This document shows positions 1 through 12,290 of a DNA stretch of 64,000 nt, in pieces. The notes beneath the pieces are model-generated. The model was not told the origin of the DNA, did not search any database, and saw nothing but the letters and a program-made list of their open reading frames with translations. The DNA lies in contig NC_092573.1 of assembly GCF_037975245.1 (NCBI RefSeq), positions 16,110,265 to 16,174,264 of the forward strand, read 5' to 3'. Both the position numbers and the translations under genes were made by a program. Numbering within the stretch: the first letter of the stretch is position 1; every line of letters starts with the position of its first letter. Source of the stretch: Apostichopus japonicus (Eukaryota > Echinodermata > Holothuroidea > Aspidochirotida > Stichopodidae).

Positions 1-437
1 GGGTTTCCCTAACTGTATCCCCCCCCATGAACCCCCTGTGGGTGTCAGAGTTTTCCACGAACCCCCAACTTTTCGAGACACGATCTGAGTTATATATTAT
101 ACTATAATACGCATAACAGTTCTTCGTAAATGATCAAGTTCATAGTGTAATATTGTAATGAAAAAAAACGAGATGAACAAATATTGCTGACTGTGTCTGT
201 TTCATAATTCAGTTATTTATCACATGCACTGTACAGTACTATATTGTAACATATGCGTATGGAACGGGAAAAGAGTTTGTCAACAGGTATGACTTTTGTA
301 CGGTACTAAATATATATATCAGATTTTGGTTCAACAAAAAGTACTCTAGTTTTGACTTTCAGAAACGTCTCACAAACCCCCTGGGATGGACTCACGCACC
401 CCCTGGGGGTTTATGCACCCCAGTTAGGGAACCCCTG
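1..437. mobile_element. hAT-like MITE, left tip cut by window edge
   Basis: Terminal inverted repeat: gggtttccctaactg at the window start and cagttagggaacccctg at 421-437, one mismatch in the overlap and about two bases missing at the left. The caggg- tip is typical of hAT elements. Subterminal C-rich motifs around accccctg occur at both ends. No coding frame. The left target-site copy lies outside the window. Confidence 0.72.
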
Positions 438-2267
438 ATTTAGAATGAAGCTCAGGACAGCATAATAATCTTCCAAACCAGGAGCCCTTTATCTGCTGCT
501 TAGGCAATCAAAACAGCAGGGCTTTTGCCTAAATTATTCTGTAGTTATAGAACAAATTGGTCTCTTGTAGTATTTACATCTTTGTACCAACTACATTATG
601 ATTTCATTTGGATTTAGAAACAAACTTTGATTTAGCTAAGAGCAATGTTCCAATGGGCCAGTCAAGTTGAGAGGCCTCTCAACTTGGCTTAATATTATAT
701 CAATGCACAAGAATATTCAAATTACAAGATCTAGATGAATATCTTCTTACAAAACTGTTAATGTCAACATTACAGAAGAAACTTATGTCTGATGTTACTA
801 TTACTGTGACTATGATAGATGGTAACATCTGTGTTATGTAATGGTAAGGCTCCATTAGACAGTGAACAGCTCTGTCAAATAAATCTGTTTTGGATTTACG
901 GAAAGAATTCCATGTGTAATGGCATAATAAATTGATTGCATTCTTTGGCTTTACTGGTATCTTGTGAGTGGGAAGGTAATGGATGTGTTATCTTTGTTTA
1001 TAGGTTGTATGACGTCAACAAGTCAAGGAAATGAAAAGTTGTTTCTGGGAACTTCCCTCTGTTAATTTGGACTTTAAATCTGTTGGGAAAAGCTATTTTG
1101 AGAAGTTAATTATGTGGAGAGGGATCTGTGCAACTGGTTTCTCAAGTAGTTACCATGTACTAGTATTAGTGAACATGTGGCTGTTTTAGTTAATAAGCTA
1201 AATTTCTTTAAATTGTCTGTTATTTGTCAGAGTTTTGTAATGTTGCTATGTTACTTAACATGGCAGCTTGAAATGCTTTTGTCAGCTAATATGGTTGCCT
1301 ACAAAAAAAGGGGAAAAAAGAATTAAGACAAGATGAAATGCTTCCAACTTTGATTTTGGACTCAAGTAAATTCAGAAAAGTGAAGGAAATATCTGTATAG
1401 CTAGTTATAAATGGCAGTTGTACTGATCATATTTTAGAGGGATTACTGGTCTTTTCCTTAAGTCATGAAGGGCATCATTTAGCTGTTAGACTGATTTTTA
1501 ATGAGCAGTTTCTTCTTTCAGTATTACCAACCTACTGTTTTTAGAATAATCAAAAGTGACTCACTGATAAGATGAGAATCTAAATTGGATTACGACAGAA
1601 TTGTCTACATGCGTATAGTTGTTTATAGTGTCCGTAACTAAAGAAAACAGATGTTTTAACAGTACTTTGCAATATCCAGCTGACATGGCGATAGTGAAGG
1701 TTAATGATGGTCCTGTGTTTGGTTCCGGTAGATGTCATTAAATTTGCTTGACACCATATCTCAAGTGAAACAGTTTAAGTTAAAAGATATCTTGTATCCA
1801 CCGCCAGTCAAATGGAAGCAAATGTGGTCGTAACTCTGTACGATAGCTGCAAACAGGTTAAAGTTGTAAATCGGCTCAGAACAAAGAAACAAACTGCTCC
1901 AGATGGTTTGTCAAGAGAGGACCGGTTCTTAATCTTCTTACTGGAGTTCCTTACAGTTTCAGTGAATATATCCATTAACGATTCCAGAACATCATATTTG
2001 TATAATAAGTAAAGGGAAGTTTAAATATTTGTTTTGTTGAATCTGACTGCTTGTAGTGGGAATTTCCTTCTAGTTGTTGAAGTGACTCACGCCTCTTTTA
2101 TTACTTGACACTGTGACTAATGTTTCCTTTTCTAAAGACTTGTTTTTTAGGCTTGGGTGACTTTTGAAATTGTAAGAAGGAGTAGCCGTAGCCCTAGTAG
2201 TCATGATTCCACGCTTAGCTGTGACATCTATCACTGTTCACCACTATGACATCACAAAAATATCGGT
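438..2267. other. Non-coding, no feature seen
   Basis: AT-rich single-copy-looking DNA between two MITEs. The 66-codon frame at 1812 shows no coding character. Probably intergenic or a 5' intron of the RhoGEF gene. Confidence 0.6.
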
Positions 2268-2275
2268 AGTACACT

Positions 2276-2646
2276 CAGTGGCGGAGCGTCCATACAGTCA
2301 GGGGCGGCGGATGCCCCCCCCCTGACGGACTCAAATGGACTGCTGGTGCCCTTTTCAGCTATTTACCACTTTTCACTTATTCGCGATTATTGACTTTTTT
2401 ATTGCGCTCTCATCTACCTATTGACATTTGTCACATTTTGTTGGCGATGACACCTATTTATTCTTCGTTTATGCAAATTAGCAAGGCCCTGAAAGGGTCA
2501 TTTCCGGCGATGTAGGGAGTATCTTTACTCAAAAAATTCTGTACGCTCCGCGCCAACCTGTGGTGGCGCTCCGCTTAGATAAAGTCGAAAGCGCCCATAC
2601 AGACCATTCTCGCCCCCTCTGACCAATACCCCTAGCTCCGCCACTG
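2276..2646. mobile_element. hAT-like MITE with exact 8-bp target duplication
   Basis: 371 bp. Inverted ends cagtggcggagc and gctccgccactg are perfect. Flanked on both sides by agtacact (2268-2275 and 2647-2654). An 8-bp duplication and CA...TG ends point to a hAT transposase. GC-rich ends, no ORF: non-autonomous. Confidence 0.9.
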
Positions 2647-2654
2647 AGTACACT

Positions 2655-5600
2655 TGGTCATTTCAAATAGCAATGTGTTATAGCTATGGTATGTAGGTGT
2701 AGTGCTTACTTAAAGCTAGCTAAGTGCTTGTCACATTAACAATGCAAGTGTCACAAGTTTGTGATTTAATACACTGTAGTTTTGCACATATCATATTGCA
2801 TTATTAAACTTTATGAATGCTGTTAACATTCACTTGCAGGTTGGAACAAACAGTACAGCCCTACAACCCCTTGTATGAACTGATACATGTAGCTATTGAA
2901 TTATCAGGGCTGTGTATACCGGGGTTGTAACACAAACATTTGCCACCGCTGCACTCCTTTCACCCTTAACCTGATAACGACGGGAAAGGGATGCCAAAAG
3001 CACAGGGTAGAGAGGAATAAAGAAACATTTAGATAAGGAGCAAAAAAGGAGCATGTGAGGAATGGTATGGCTGTGAACAGGAGCGTAAATGCGCAAGATA
3101 GGGAAATGGCGGTATTAGAAATAATTGTATTTTATCCTTTGAAATTGCAAAATCTGAAGTTATAATGTTTGAACTTTTGCCAGAGATGTTGCTTAAATGA
3201 AAGTTTTCTTGGAAGGAAACTTTCTACAAGAGGTTATACTTCTCATTCTTTATTAGCTTATTCTATATTTCGGTTCCTGTCCTTGATGAGACACTTCTGT
3301 ATGAATTATTGATCTGCTCATTGTGTGGCAGCATGTACTGTTAAATATTCTTGGTGTGCAGAACATCAAAGAAACATTTAGCAAAATAAGCGTGATGAAA
3401 TTAATACAAAATGCTCAAAATGTGTATGGTAACTACTAAACCTTCATGTTAAGGTGGTTTCACTTTCAATAGTTTTCAAAAATGGAAATTGCAAGAAGGT
3501 TAGGAGTAATTGTTTTCTTATCTTAGAAAAATCTTAAAAATCTTAGGAATAACACCACAGGCTGTTGATGATAACATAAGACAAAGTCAGCTTTTGTATT
3601 CATAAGGAATGGTAATGTAGCTTCTGGTGGGAACAACCAAAACACTGCTTCCTTGTACCTGTTTGTTTGGTTGTACACATAGGACAATCAACTGTACTCT
3701 GTTTATGTGTGCTTAAAAGAATATCCCAGAGGTTTTTCATTTTAATGATAGCAAACCAGAAAACTACAAAACAACACTTCACCAAAGAAAATACTCTGAT
3801 GTACAGGTTTAGAATAAAAGTCCCAGAAATTATCAATGAAAGATAGTTTTTGGTATAATTGGCAAATCAATAGTTTTTCAAGAGAGTTGTAAACATTAGT
3901 TATATAGCACTGATACTGCTACTTTTACTAGGCCTTTCAACGGTCCTATCCAGGCTCTCTTCTTACAGTTGTGCTATAGCAGTAGCTCTCCGCTGAATGC
4001 TAGATATTTATACACATTATGATAACTAACCTCATCTTATTAAATGGTACTGTCTGTTGTGTTATAACAGAGGAATCATATTTTGTTACTCTTTCATGTC
4101 TGAAAAGTTTCCATGGAAGTCTGGGTTGGGACTGTGCAGGTGAATTTTACATGGGAGGGTTTTACTTTCACTTCAGACAGCATTTAGCTACCTAGATACA
4201 GTTGGTCACAGTTTGTTGTACTGAAGCATGCATGCTTTAGGAAGGATAGCATTTGGTCAGTCATGCTCCAGTGGGATTAACAACATATTGTAATTAAATT
4301 TTACACTTTTACACACTAATATCAACATTGAGAAAATAATGAGGATACATCTATCCTTAAAATAGAAATGTATCTGAAAAATTGAAGATGTTAATGAATG
4401 TTATTATTGATATATATTTCCCAACCTGCTCGCAATGGTTTGACTAATAAGTTAAGTCATTTTTATGATGTTTCTCCTACAGTTGGTTTCCAGGTGTCCT
4501 TTCCATTACTAGAAGCCATAATTTGTAAAGAGGGTAATGGTGCCGGTAGCTTAAATACATTTTATGTATTGCACCAATGGTTTAAAAGTTAATTAGGGGC
4601 TTATGTGGGACTCATGAGAGTGTCGCTAGAATCCTTTGGTGCTTATAATATAATTTGTCAGTTCAGTTTTGGGTTGTTTATAGAAAATATTGTGAATGGG
4701 TGGGTATGTAATGTCACACTTACTTTGCCTACTTAGGAAACCATCTTTCATACAGTTTGTGTGGTTCTTTATTTAGAGGAATAGTGTGTCTGTTCTCTAT
4801 TCCTCCAGTACCTATGCTGGTATGTTATTCTTGCATCACCATGTAGGACTTTAACATTATCCGTATAATCCTGAAACATTAAAGTTATCTGGTATGAGCT
4901 GTAATTCATTGACAGTAGTTGTAGTTGTTGTGCATTCTGCATGGCGATAGACATCCAGTGACGACTGTAAATGAATAGCATTTACATTTAATGATGTATG
5001 ACAAACTTGTCTGTTTGGTATTTAAAGTGGACTTTATTATCCCATCACTCTCACAGTGTTTGCTTTGTAATCAAAGCACACTAGCCTTTGTAGGTCACAT
5101 ATAGTATACACTGAAAGGCTCACTGGCAGGCAGTGGCATTGTATTAGCTCAGATATTTTTGTAATACTTGTTGGCAGTTACTTCTATCAAGAATTGCGTG
5201 ACCAATGCTTTCTATGGCCCCTTTCGAGATATTATTACTCGGACTTGGACAAGTCTTTACTCCGAGCAGTACATATGACACCACACTGGTGTTAAAGGTG
5301 TGGGAGAGAGAGAGGGTCACTTATATGAAAAGACATCTTGGATCTTATTCTTCAAGTTATTCAACTATTAACATATCGTGAAGAGTGATGTAACATAATA
5401 ATTATATTTAATTATAACTGTTGAGTTTGTGACAGTGTGGAGTGCTGACTTGGTTTGTCAAATATAGCTACAATAATATAAGACAGAACAGTCTTAACTA
5501 CTTTATATTGCTACAAATGGATTATTCAGATAGTATTAGCAGCACAGAGCTGTATGTGAAGCTCTTAACAGCTCTGATAATGATACCCTGAGCCTCTTTC

Positions 5601-6566
5601 AAAGGAATTACAACTGAGTTTTGACACCACAAAGTTTGCTAATTTTAATGCAAGTATGACATGTTTCTGTGTTAGGAATGAGACCCTTTAAGGTTGTGTG
5701 GTATAGAATGCTTGTGTTATTAGGCCACTGACAATGTTGTCAGTGAGATATGGCTTTCTGTGTAGATCATATGTCATTGTCACCATGGTTACTGTATCCA
5801 GCTATGCTGAGGAGAGAGAGAGACTCAGCTACGCTATGTACATGTCTATCTAGAGGTCACCCAGTTGAATGGTAAAGGGTTGATGACCTGTGGAAAACTT
5901 ACAAAATTATTTTTAAAGTGAATATAAATGCCATTTCCTTGGGGTTCTCTAGGGACGGAGACTGGAGAATCAACATGTAAAGTACATTTGCTGCTCGCTT
6001 GCTACCATAGTGATAAACTTTAATGTCATTTCTTGGATTATGAAATGTTTTCCTGGGAATGGTGCACCTGTTGACAACTTTTCTGGTTTAAATGATTGCT
6101 AGTAATTTCAGATGTGAAGATATCAAGTATATTGCTGAAAAAAAAGAAGCCTGATGTGGCTTCACTCTTCTCTGTGCTAAGTAAAAAAGTCTTCAAAATA
6201 AGGAAGCATGGTTGATGGCATGCCTCAAAATGCTGGCAATTCAGTGACTAAATAACAAATGTCAGTCACAACATGATTTCTATACCTATCATAAGCCTTG
6301 TGTCACTGCATATTATCAGCAAATATTATTAGGCTGTTCTCATAAACCTGTATAGCAACTGATCAATGTGTGTTTTAAATCAGGAAAATGCCTGTGAAAT
6401 CTTTTAGCCAGTAGATCTTTTAAGCACTTTTACGTTTCTAGCAAATGGGTAAACTTGTGAAATTCTAGACCAGTCTGAGTATATTTAATTAGCCATCGCA
6501 GGCGACTAGTGTAAATGGTTGTGGTCTGCAGTGGTGGAATCATGAAATGTCTTGATTCTTTCACAG
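2655..6566. other. Non-coding, mostly featureless
   Basis: No convincing exon, RNA gene or TIR element beyond the dispersed repeat near 3990. Short random ORFs on both strands. Could be upstream intron. Confidence 0.55.
3990..4110. repeat. Dispersed repeat, copy 1 (related to 28145-28270)
   Basis: Shares ttattaaatggt, tgtgttat and tctttca...tgaaaaagtt-like parts in the same order with 28145-28270. Diverged and ends not defined. An old interspersed element is likely, type unknown. Confidence 0.35.
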
Positions 6567-6642
6567 GAGGAAAGAAGAGAAAATTTATCCAGATGGAGTA
6601 CCTCCTGCCCAGTTCTGATGGAAGATGGAAAACCTGCTGCAG
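6567..6642 (+). other. Possible upstream RhoGEF exon (uncertain)
   Basis: Good acceptor (gattctttcacag) and donor (ctgcag|gttaga). In phase 0 it reads EERRENLSRWSTSCPVLMED and GKPAA and ends in phase 1, which is what exon 1 needs (joined codon GTC). No family similarity seen and the match in phase could be chance. Transcript evidence would decide. Confidence 0.25.
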
Positions 6643-7340
6643 GTTAGAATTTAAGTTTGATAATGACATTATATGTTATAGATGGGCCACCCCTTCTTGC
6701 CTGTTTCAGCATGGAATGGAACAAAAGGATATGTAGAATCCACAAATACTTCAGCCATTTAAAGTCTGAGACAAATGCTACCAGTGTGATACAGATAGCA
6801 TGATTTCAGCCTCTCTAATATGATACAGTGCCTCATTTCTCAGCTACCCAAACATCTTTTCTCGCAGTCATAAGGTAACCTGTTTCTGTTCCTGATTTAC
6901 AAACAAGGGAGTTTCCCAGTCTATCCTGGCAACTATCAATATTCTCACAACAGACTCTCTGCTACTGTACATTATTTCTGATGAGAGAGCTCTCTTTGGA
7001 GGAAGCAACTAATTGCATACCACCATTTCTTGCTGTTTCAAACATTTCATCTTCCTGTCAGCTGTTTGAGAAAATAAAACAGAGAGATCCAAGTTGTGAT
7101 AGCAGACCAGCTGCCTTTGTCTGGTTAGTGGCAGGAAGTGCACTGATTGTGATACAAAAAACTAATTTGAACTTGGTGATAGTGATACTTGCATTTAGGT
7201 TGACCAGGTGTTGCCTTCATTATTCATGCAGACACGTTAACAAGGGTGTGATAACAGAATTGATAATGTATGCAAGGAGTTAATATAATTTTGCCACTGA
7301 TCTGGAACTTGACTATTCATCTGGAATGGCTTTTGTTGTC

Positions 7341-8467
7341 AATAGAACTCATGCTGTAGAAGAGTTTCTTATTGAGTGGTTTAGTGAGGAATAGAACTCA
7401 TGCTGTAGAAGAGTTTCTTATTGAGTGGTGTAGTGAGGAATAGAACTCATGCTATAGAAGAGTTTCTTATTGAGTGGTGTAGTGAGGAATAGAACTCATG
7501 CTCTAGAAGAGTTTCTTATTGAGTGGTGAAGTGAGGAACATAACTCATGCTGTAGAAGAGTTTCTTATTGAGTGGTGTAGTGAGGAATAGAACTCATGCT
7601 GTAGAAGAGTTTCTTATTGAGTGGTGTAGTGAGGAATAGAACTCATGCTGTAGAAGAGTTTCTTATTGAGTGGTGTAGTGAGGAATAGAACTCATGCTGT
7701 AGAAGAGTTTCTTATTGAGTGGTGTAGTGAGGAATAGAACTCATGCTGTAGAAGAGTTTCTTATTGAGTGGTGTAGTGAGGAATAGAACTCATGCTGTAG
7801 AAGAGTTTCTTATTGAGTGGTGAAGTGAGGAACATAACTCATGCTGTAGAAGAGTTTCTTATTGAGTGGTGTAGTGAGGAATAGAACTCATGCTGTAGAA
7901 GAGTTTCTTATTGAGTGGTGTAGTGAGGAATAGAACTCATGCTGTAGAAGAGTTTCTTATTGAGTGGTGTAGTGAGGAATAGAACTCATGCTGTAGAAGA
8001 GTTTCTTATTGAGTGGTGTAGTGAGGAATAGAACTCATGCTGTAGAAGAGTTTCTTATTGAGTGGTGTAGTGAGGAATAGAACTCATGCTGTAGAAGAGT
8101 TTCTTATTGAGTGGTGAAGTGAGGAACATAACTCATGCTGTAGAAGAGTTTCTTATTGAGTGGTGTAGTGAGGAATAGAACTCATGCTGTAGAAGAGTTT
8201 CTTATTGAGTGGTGTAGTGAGGAATAGAACTCATGCTGTAGAAGAGTTTCTTATTGAGTGGTGTAGTGAGGAATAGAACTCATGCTGTAGAAGAGTTTCT
8301 TATTGAGTGGTGTAGTGAGGAATAGAACTCATGCTGTAGAAGAGTTTCTTATTGAGTGGTGTAGTGAGGAATAGAACTCATGCTGTAGAAGAGTTTCTTA
8401 TTGAGTGGTGTAGTGAGGAATAGAACTCTTGCTGTAGAAGAGTTTCTTATTGAGTGGTGTAGTGAGG
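7341..8467. repeat. 49-bp minisatellite, 23 copies, with 294-bp higher-order period
   Basis: The unit begins aatagaactcatgctgtaga. There are 23 full units with very few differences. A marked variant (gaacataac) starts at 7537, 7831 and 8125, exactly 294 bp or six units apart, so blocks of six units were copied. Confidence 0.96.
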
Positions 8468-10674
8468 AATTTCATTAAACTATGTATACAAAAGTACCAT
8501 CTTCTTTTCCACAACTTGTATTTTGTTCAGTTTTAATTGTTTCAGAGTTTGGAGTGAGCATGGAAATGGTATATTCTCTTATGGTTCTTGCAACTGATAC
8601 ATCTTGAAGGAGAGAGTGGATGTGTCGTGCATCTTGTTTTACTCTTGTGTTGAAGTTTGAAGTAGTCAGCTATCTGCAGAAGTTGCTATTTTTGGGATTA
8701 TGTAAATGCAGCTTAAGTTGGAAGTAAATATAACCCCACAGATATCAAGTTTTGCTCCAGCTGTGGCCATCTCATAATGTTTCAGAGGTTTCACTTTGCT
8801 GATTGGTTTTTCCTTCAAAATTTAAATTAAGTCTCTCATCAATGGGACTGATGTGGTAAAAATTCAGATGCAGGGTAGAGATTTGTATCAATACAAACTT
8901 GTCCTTCGGTAGTGAGAAGGATATTGAGTTCTTGTAATTTGGTTTGCTGATTCCTTTAAGATTGACATTTCAATCAAGAAATATTTCCCTCAAGCTTTAT
9001 CCTTTACTTTTCTTTGTCTTGTAATAAGTCTTCCCTCTTTCTTGGCAAGAGGAGATTCCAATAGAAGGTATTTTCACTTGGGACAACTAGATTTTTTAAT
9101 GCTCTGTGTTATGGATCACTAGAAACTAGGACACTATTATGAATTATGTTTTATGAGGTGTCACAGTTTGCATAAATTGACAGAACTAGTGAGTTTGTTT
9201 AATGTGGTATTACTTAGACTCAGGTTGTATAAGTGAACAGACAATGGATTTGTGTGCCTAAACGTATAGTATAGTGTCTTGAGAGGAGAGTCTTGAGGTA
9301 TTAAGTATGAGGAAGTATGCGTCTACTGTGGGTTGTAACTGCTGCTATTGGTAAGTCTTCAATTCAAGCTTTAACTAAAAGTTTTGAAAATCTGACAAAT
9401 TGTTGTTCGTTTTTTATGCAATATTACTATGTTGGACCCTTGTTAAAGGTCATCTGCATCTTTTTATTATGTGTAAAAATAGGCACTTGTTTTGGTTTTC
9501 ACCTTTGTTTCCTTTGATGTGTGTGTTTTTGCAGTTTCCAAGGAATGTTATGAACCCAGGGTACTTGGTACAAAAAACCTGCTTATTGGAATAGCTTGAT
9601 TAAAATAATAATAATAATAATGAAAAAAAAAACATTTGTTGACTTTCGTGGCAATGTTGAATCCATCAGATACATATTATATATAATAATAGCAATGAGA
9701 CACTTCTGAGTACAAGGAGGAATCAACTCTTTGTCCATGCATGGACTTTTCTTACCTTCTTTCCTGAACCTAAAGATTTAGCCTAAAAGTTGCTCTCCCT
9801 TTCCATCAGCCCTAGATATGCTAGGTTATCGTAGAAGGTGTTTGTTTTTGTCAAAGATATGGTTGTTGATGATCCAACACCCATCTGTTGTAAATGTTTT
9901 ATGTGATATGAATATGACATTGAAATCATGTATACACACAGAGGTCAAAGGGCATTCCTGTAAGTTGTTTGTACCATTTGGACTAGTAAATGCCCTACAA
10001 TTCTCAAAAATCTTGAGTTGGCTCCTGCACTTCAGTTTGCAAATATGGATGCTACATATGATATTGCTTGGCATGTGTGAAGTTTTTAAGAGGTATCACA
10101 GTTTGTGCTCATTGTGTGATAAGTGTGTTTGACTTGGATATATGTAGAATGTGTGCTGTGGCAAGAAGAAATGAAAACAGGCATAGGGGGGGGGGGTGTG
10201 TTCTTTTCATTTACTGATCTTCTGAAATAGTTAACACTTCTATTTAAAATCTAGAGATCTGGTTGGAGTAATTTAATCTTTGTTCCCAATTATGCAAAAT
10301 GCAACTTTATATGTTGTCTTTCTATGTAGGAATATTCAAATAGTAAATTCTGATGATTATGGTATGCTGAATTTATGTATTTGCTAACATTATTTGTGGA
10401 TATATGTATCTATTTTGTAGTTGCTCTTTCTCTCTGGACATCCTTAGTAATAACATTCTACATGTGGGCAGTCACTTGTACTTATCATCAAAGAGGTCCA
10501 CTCTAGGGCTTAAGTTGATGGGATGGTTCATATCACTCTGTGGCCTCAACCTAAAGTGAATTAATTTGCAGTGTGACATTTATGTTTGCTAGATCATTGA
10601 GTGGTTAAATGCCACCACAGGATGGACCTTGCAACTACTCAGGCTGCATTACCTCTCTAATTCCAGAATAGTTG
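8468..10674. other. Non-coding between two satellite arrays
   Basis: Contains a short AAT microsatellite, a G10 tract near 10187 and several unsupported ORFs. A frame at 9317 (MRLLWVVTAAI) ends at a gtaagt donor near 9350 with the phase exon 1 needs, but has no other support. Confidence 0.5.
9603..9621. repeat. AAT microsatellite
   Basis: Six copies of aat/ata followed by a poly-A run. Short simple repeat. Confidence 0.8.
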
Positions 10675-11857
10675 AAATGGGAGGGATGAGATGGGAGAGA
10701 TGATAATGGAGGGAGGGGAAGCATGAGATGAGATGGGATGGGGATGGGATGGGAGGTATGAGATGAGATTGGAGGGATGAGATGGGAGAGATGAGATGGG
10801 AGAGATGAGATGGGAAGGATGAGATGGGAGAGATGAGATGGGAGAGATGAGATGGGAGAGATGAGATGGGAGAGATGAGATGGGAAGGATGAGATGGGAG
10901 AGATGGGAGGGATGAGATGGGAGGGATGAGATGGGAGGGATGAGAGTTGAGATGAGATGGGAGGGATGAGATGGGAGGGATGAGAGTTGAGATGAGATGG
11001 GAGATGGGAGGGATGAGATGGGAGGGATGAGATGGGAGGGATGAGATGGGAGAGATGAGATGGGAAGGATGAGATGGGAGGGATGAGATGGGAGGGATGA
11101 GATGGGAGGGATGAGATGAGAGAGATGGGAGGGATGAGATGGGAGGGATGAGAGTTGAGATGAGATGAGAGAGATGGGAGGGATGAGATGGGAGGGATGA
11201 GATGGGAGGGATGAGATGGGAGGGATGAGATGGGAAGGATGAGATGGGAGGGATGAGAGTTGAGATGAGATGGGAGAGATGGGAGGGATGAGATGGGAGG
11301 GATGAAAGTTGAGATGAGATGGGAGGGATGAGATGGGAGGGATGAGATGGGAGGGATGAGATGGGAGGGATGAGATGGAAGGGGATGAGATGGGAGGGAT
11401 GAGATGGGAGGGATGAGATGGGAGGGATGAGATGGGAGAGATGGGAGGGATGAGATGGGAGGGATGAGAGTTGAGATGAGATGGGAGAGATGGGAGGGAT
11501 GAGATGGAAGGGGATGAGATGGGAGGGATGAGATGGGAGGGATGAGATGGGAGAGATGGGAGGGATGAGATGGGAGGGATGAGAGTTGAGATGAGATGGG
11601 AGGGATGAGAGTTGAGATGAGATGGGAGAGATGGGAGGGATGAGATGGGAGGGATGAGATGGGAGGGATGAGATGGGAGGGATGAGATGGGAGAGATGAG
11701 ATGGGAGAGATGAGAGTTGAGATGAGATGGGAGAGATGAGAGTTGAGATGGGAGGGATGAGATGGGAGAGATGAGATGGGAGAGATGAGAGTTGAGATGA
11801 GATGGGAGAGATGAGAGTTGAGATGGGAGGGATGAGATGGGAGAAATGAGATGGGAT
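10675..11857. repeat. 14-bp GA-rich minisatellite, about 1.2 kb
   Basis: The unit gatgagatgggagg dominates, with variants (gagagatgag, gagagttgagatgagat) in larger blocks. The + strand has almost no C. The unit lacks stops in all three reverse frames, giving three overlapping 400-450 codon frames of Ser/His/Pro/Leu/Ile repeats; these are artefacts. Confidence 0.95.
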
Positions 11858-12180
11858 AACCTGGAATGCATACATGGAACTTCAGTGTGTTTGATTGAGT
11901 CTTTGTGTGTACAACAAACACTGCATGGTGACTATATAAAGTTAATACTTTTTTCAACAATGATAAGACCGATGCTATCTGATTCTTTTGCTTCACGTAG
12001 CAGCATAACTGGCCTGCCTGTACAATCAGATGCCAGTCTGTCCATCTACCTGTTTTGTTCTGCTTGTCTTTTCTTTCATACTACTCTTGTCAAAGATTTA
12101 AATGTCAGAAAATTTCTGTGAATATTGCTGAATTGATTTGATTGTGATCTTTAGGTGATGTTGATATTTTTGTGTTTCAG

Positions 12181-12290
12181 TCTGGAAAAAAGAACATCTT
12201 CCAACCCTCCCAAGTGCCATTGTCAATAGTAGTGATGAGGAAGATGATGCAGTAGAATCTGGGAGCAGAAGCCCAAGAATTCAAATCCAG
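12181..12290 (+). CDS. RhoGEF exon 1 (first one found)
   Basis: Acceptor tttgtgtttcag, donor cag|gtaatt. It begins with two bases of a split codon, so at least one coding exon lies upstream. It encodes WKKEHLPTLPSAIVNSSDEE followed by an acidic and Ser-rich stretch, and ends in phase 0. No known domain; predicted disordered N-terminal region. Confidence 0.78.

Noticed and set aside
6981-7283. 100-codon forward ORF
   Set aside because: No motif, no splice boundaries. It ends just before the 49-bp array.
9818-10132. 104-codon forward ORF with an overlapping reverse ORF
   Set aside because: Both strands open by chance. No splice sites or known motif in it.
10635-11996. Reverse-strand ORFs of 404 to 453 codons
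   Set aside because: They come from a 14-bp satellite with no stops. All three frames read the same Ser/His/Pro repeat, and there is no start context or splice support.
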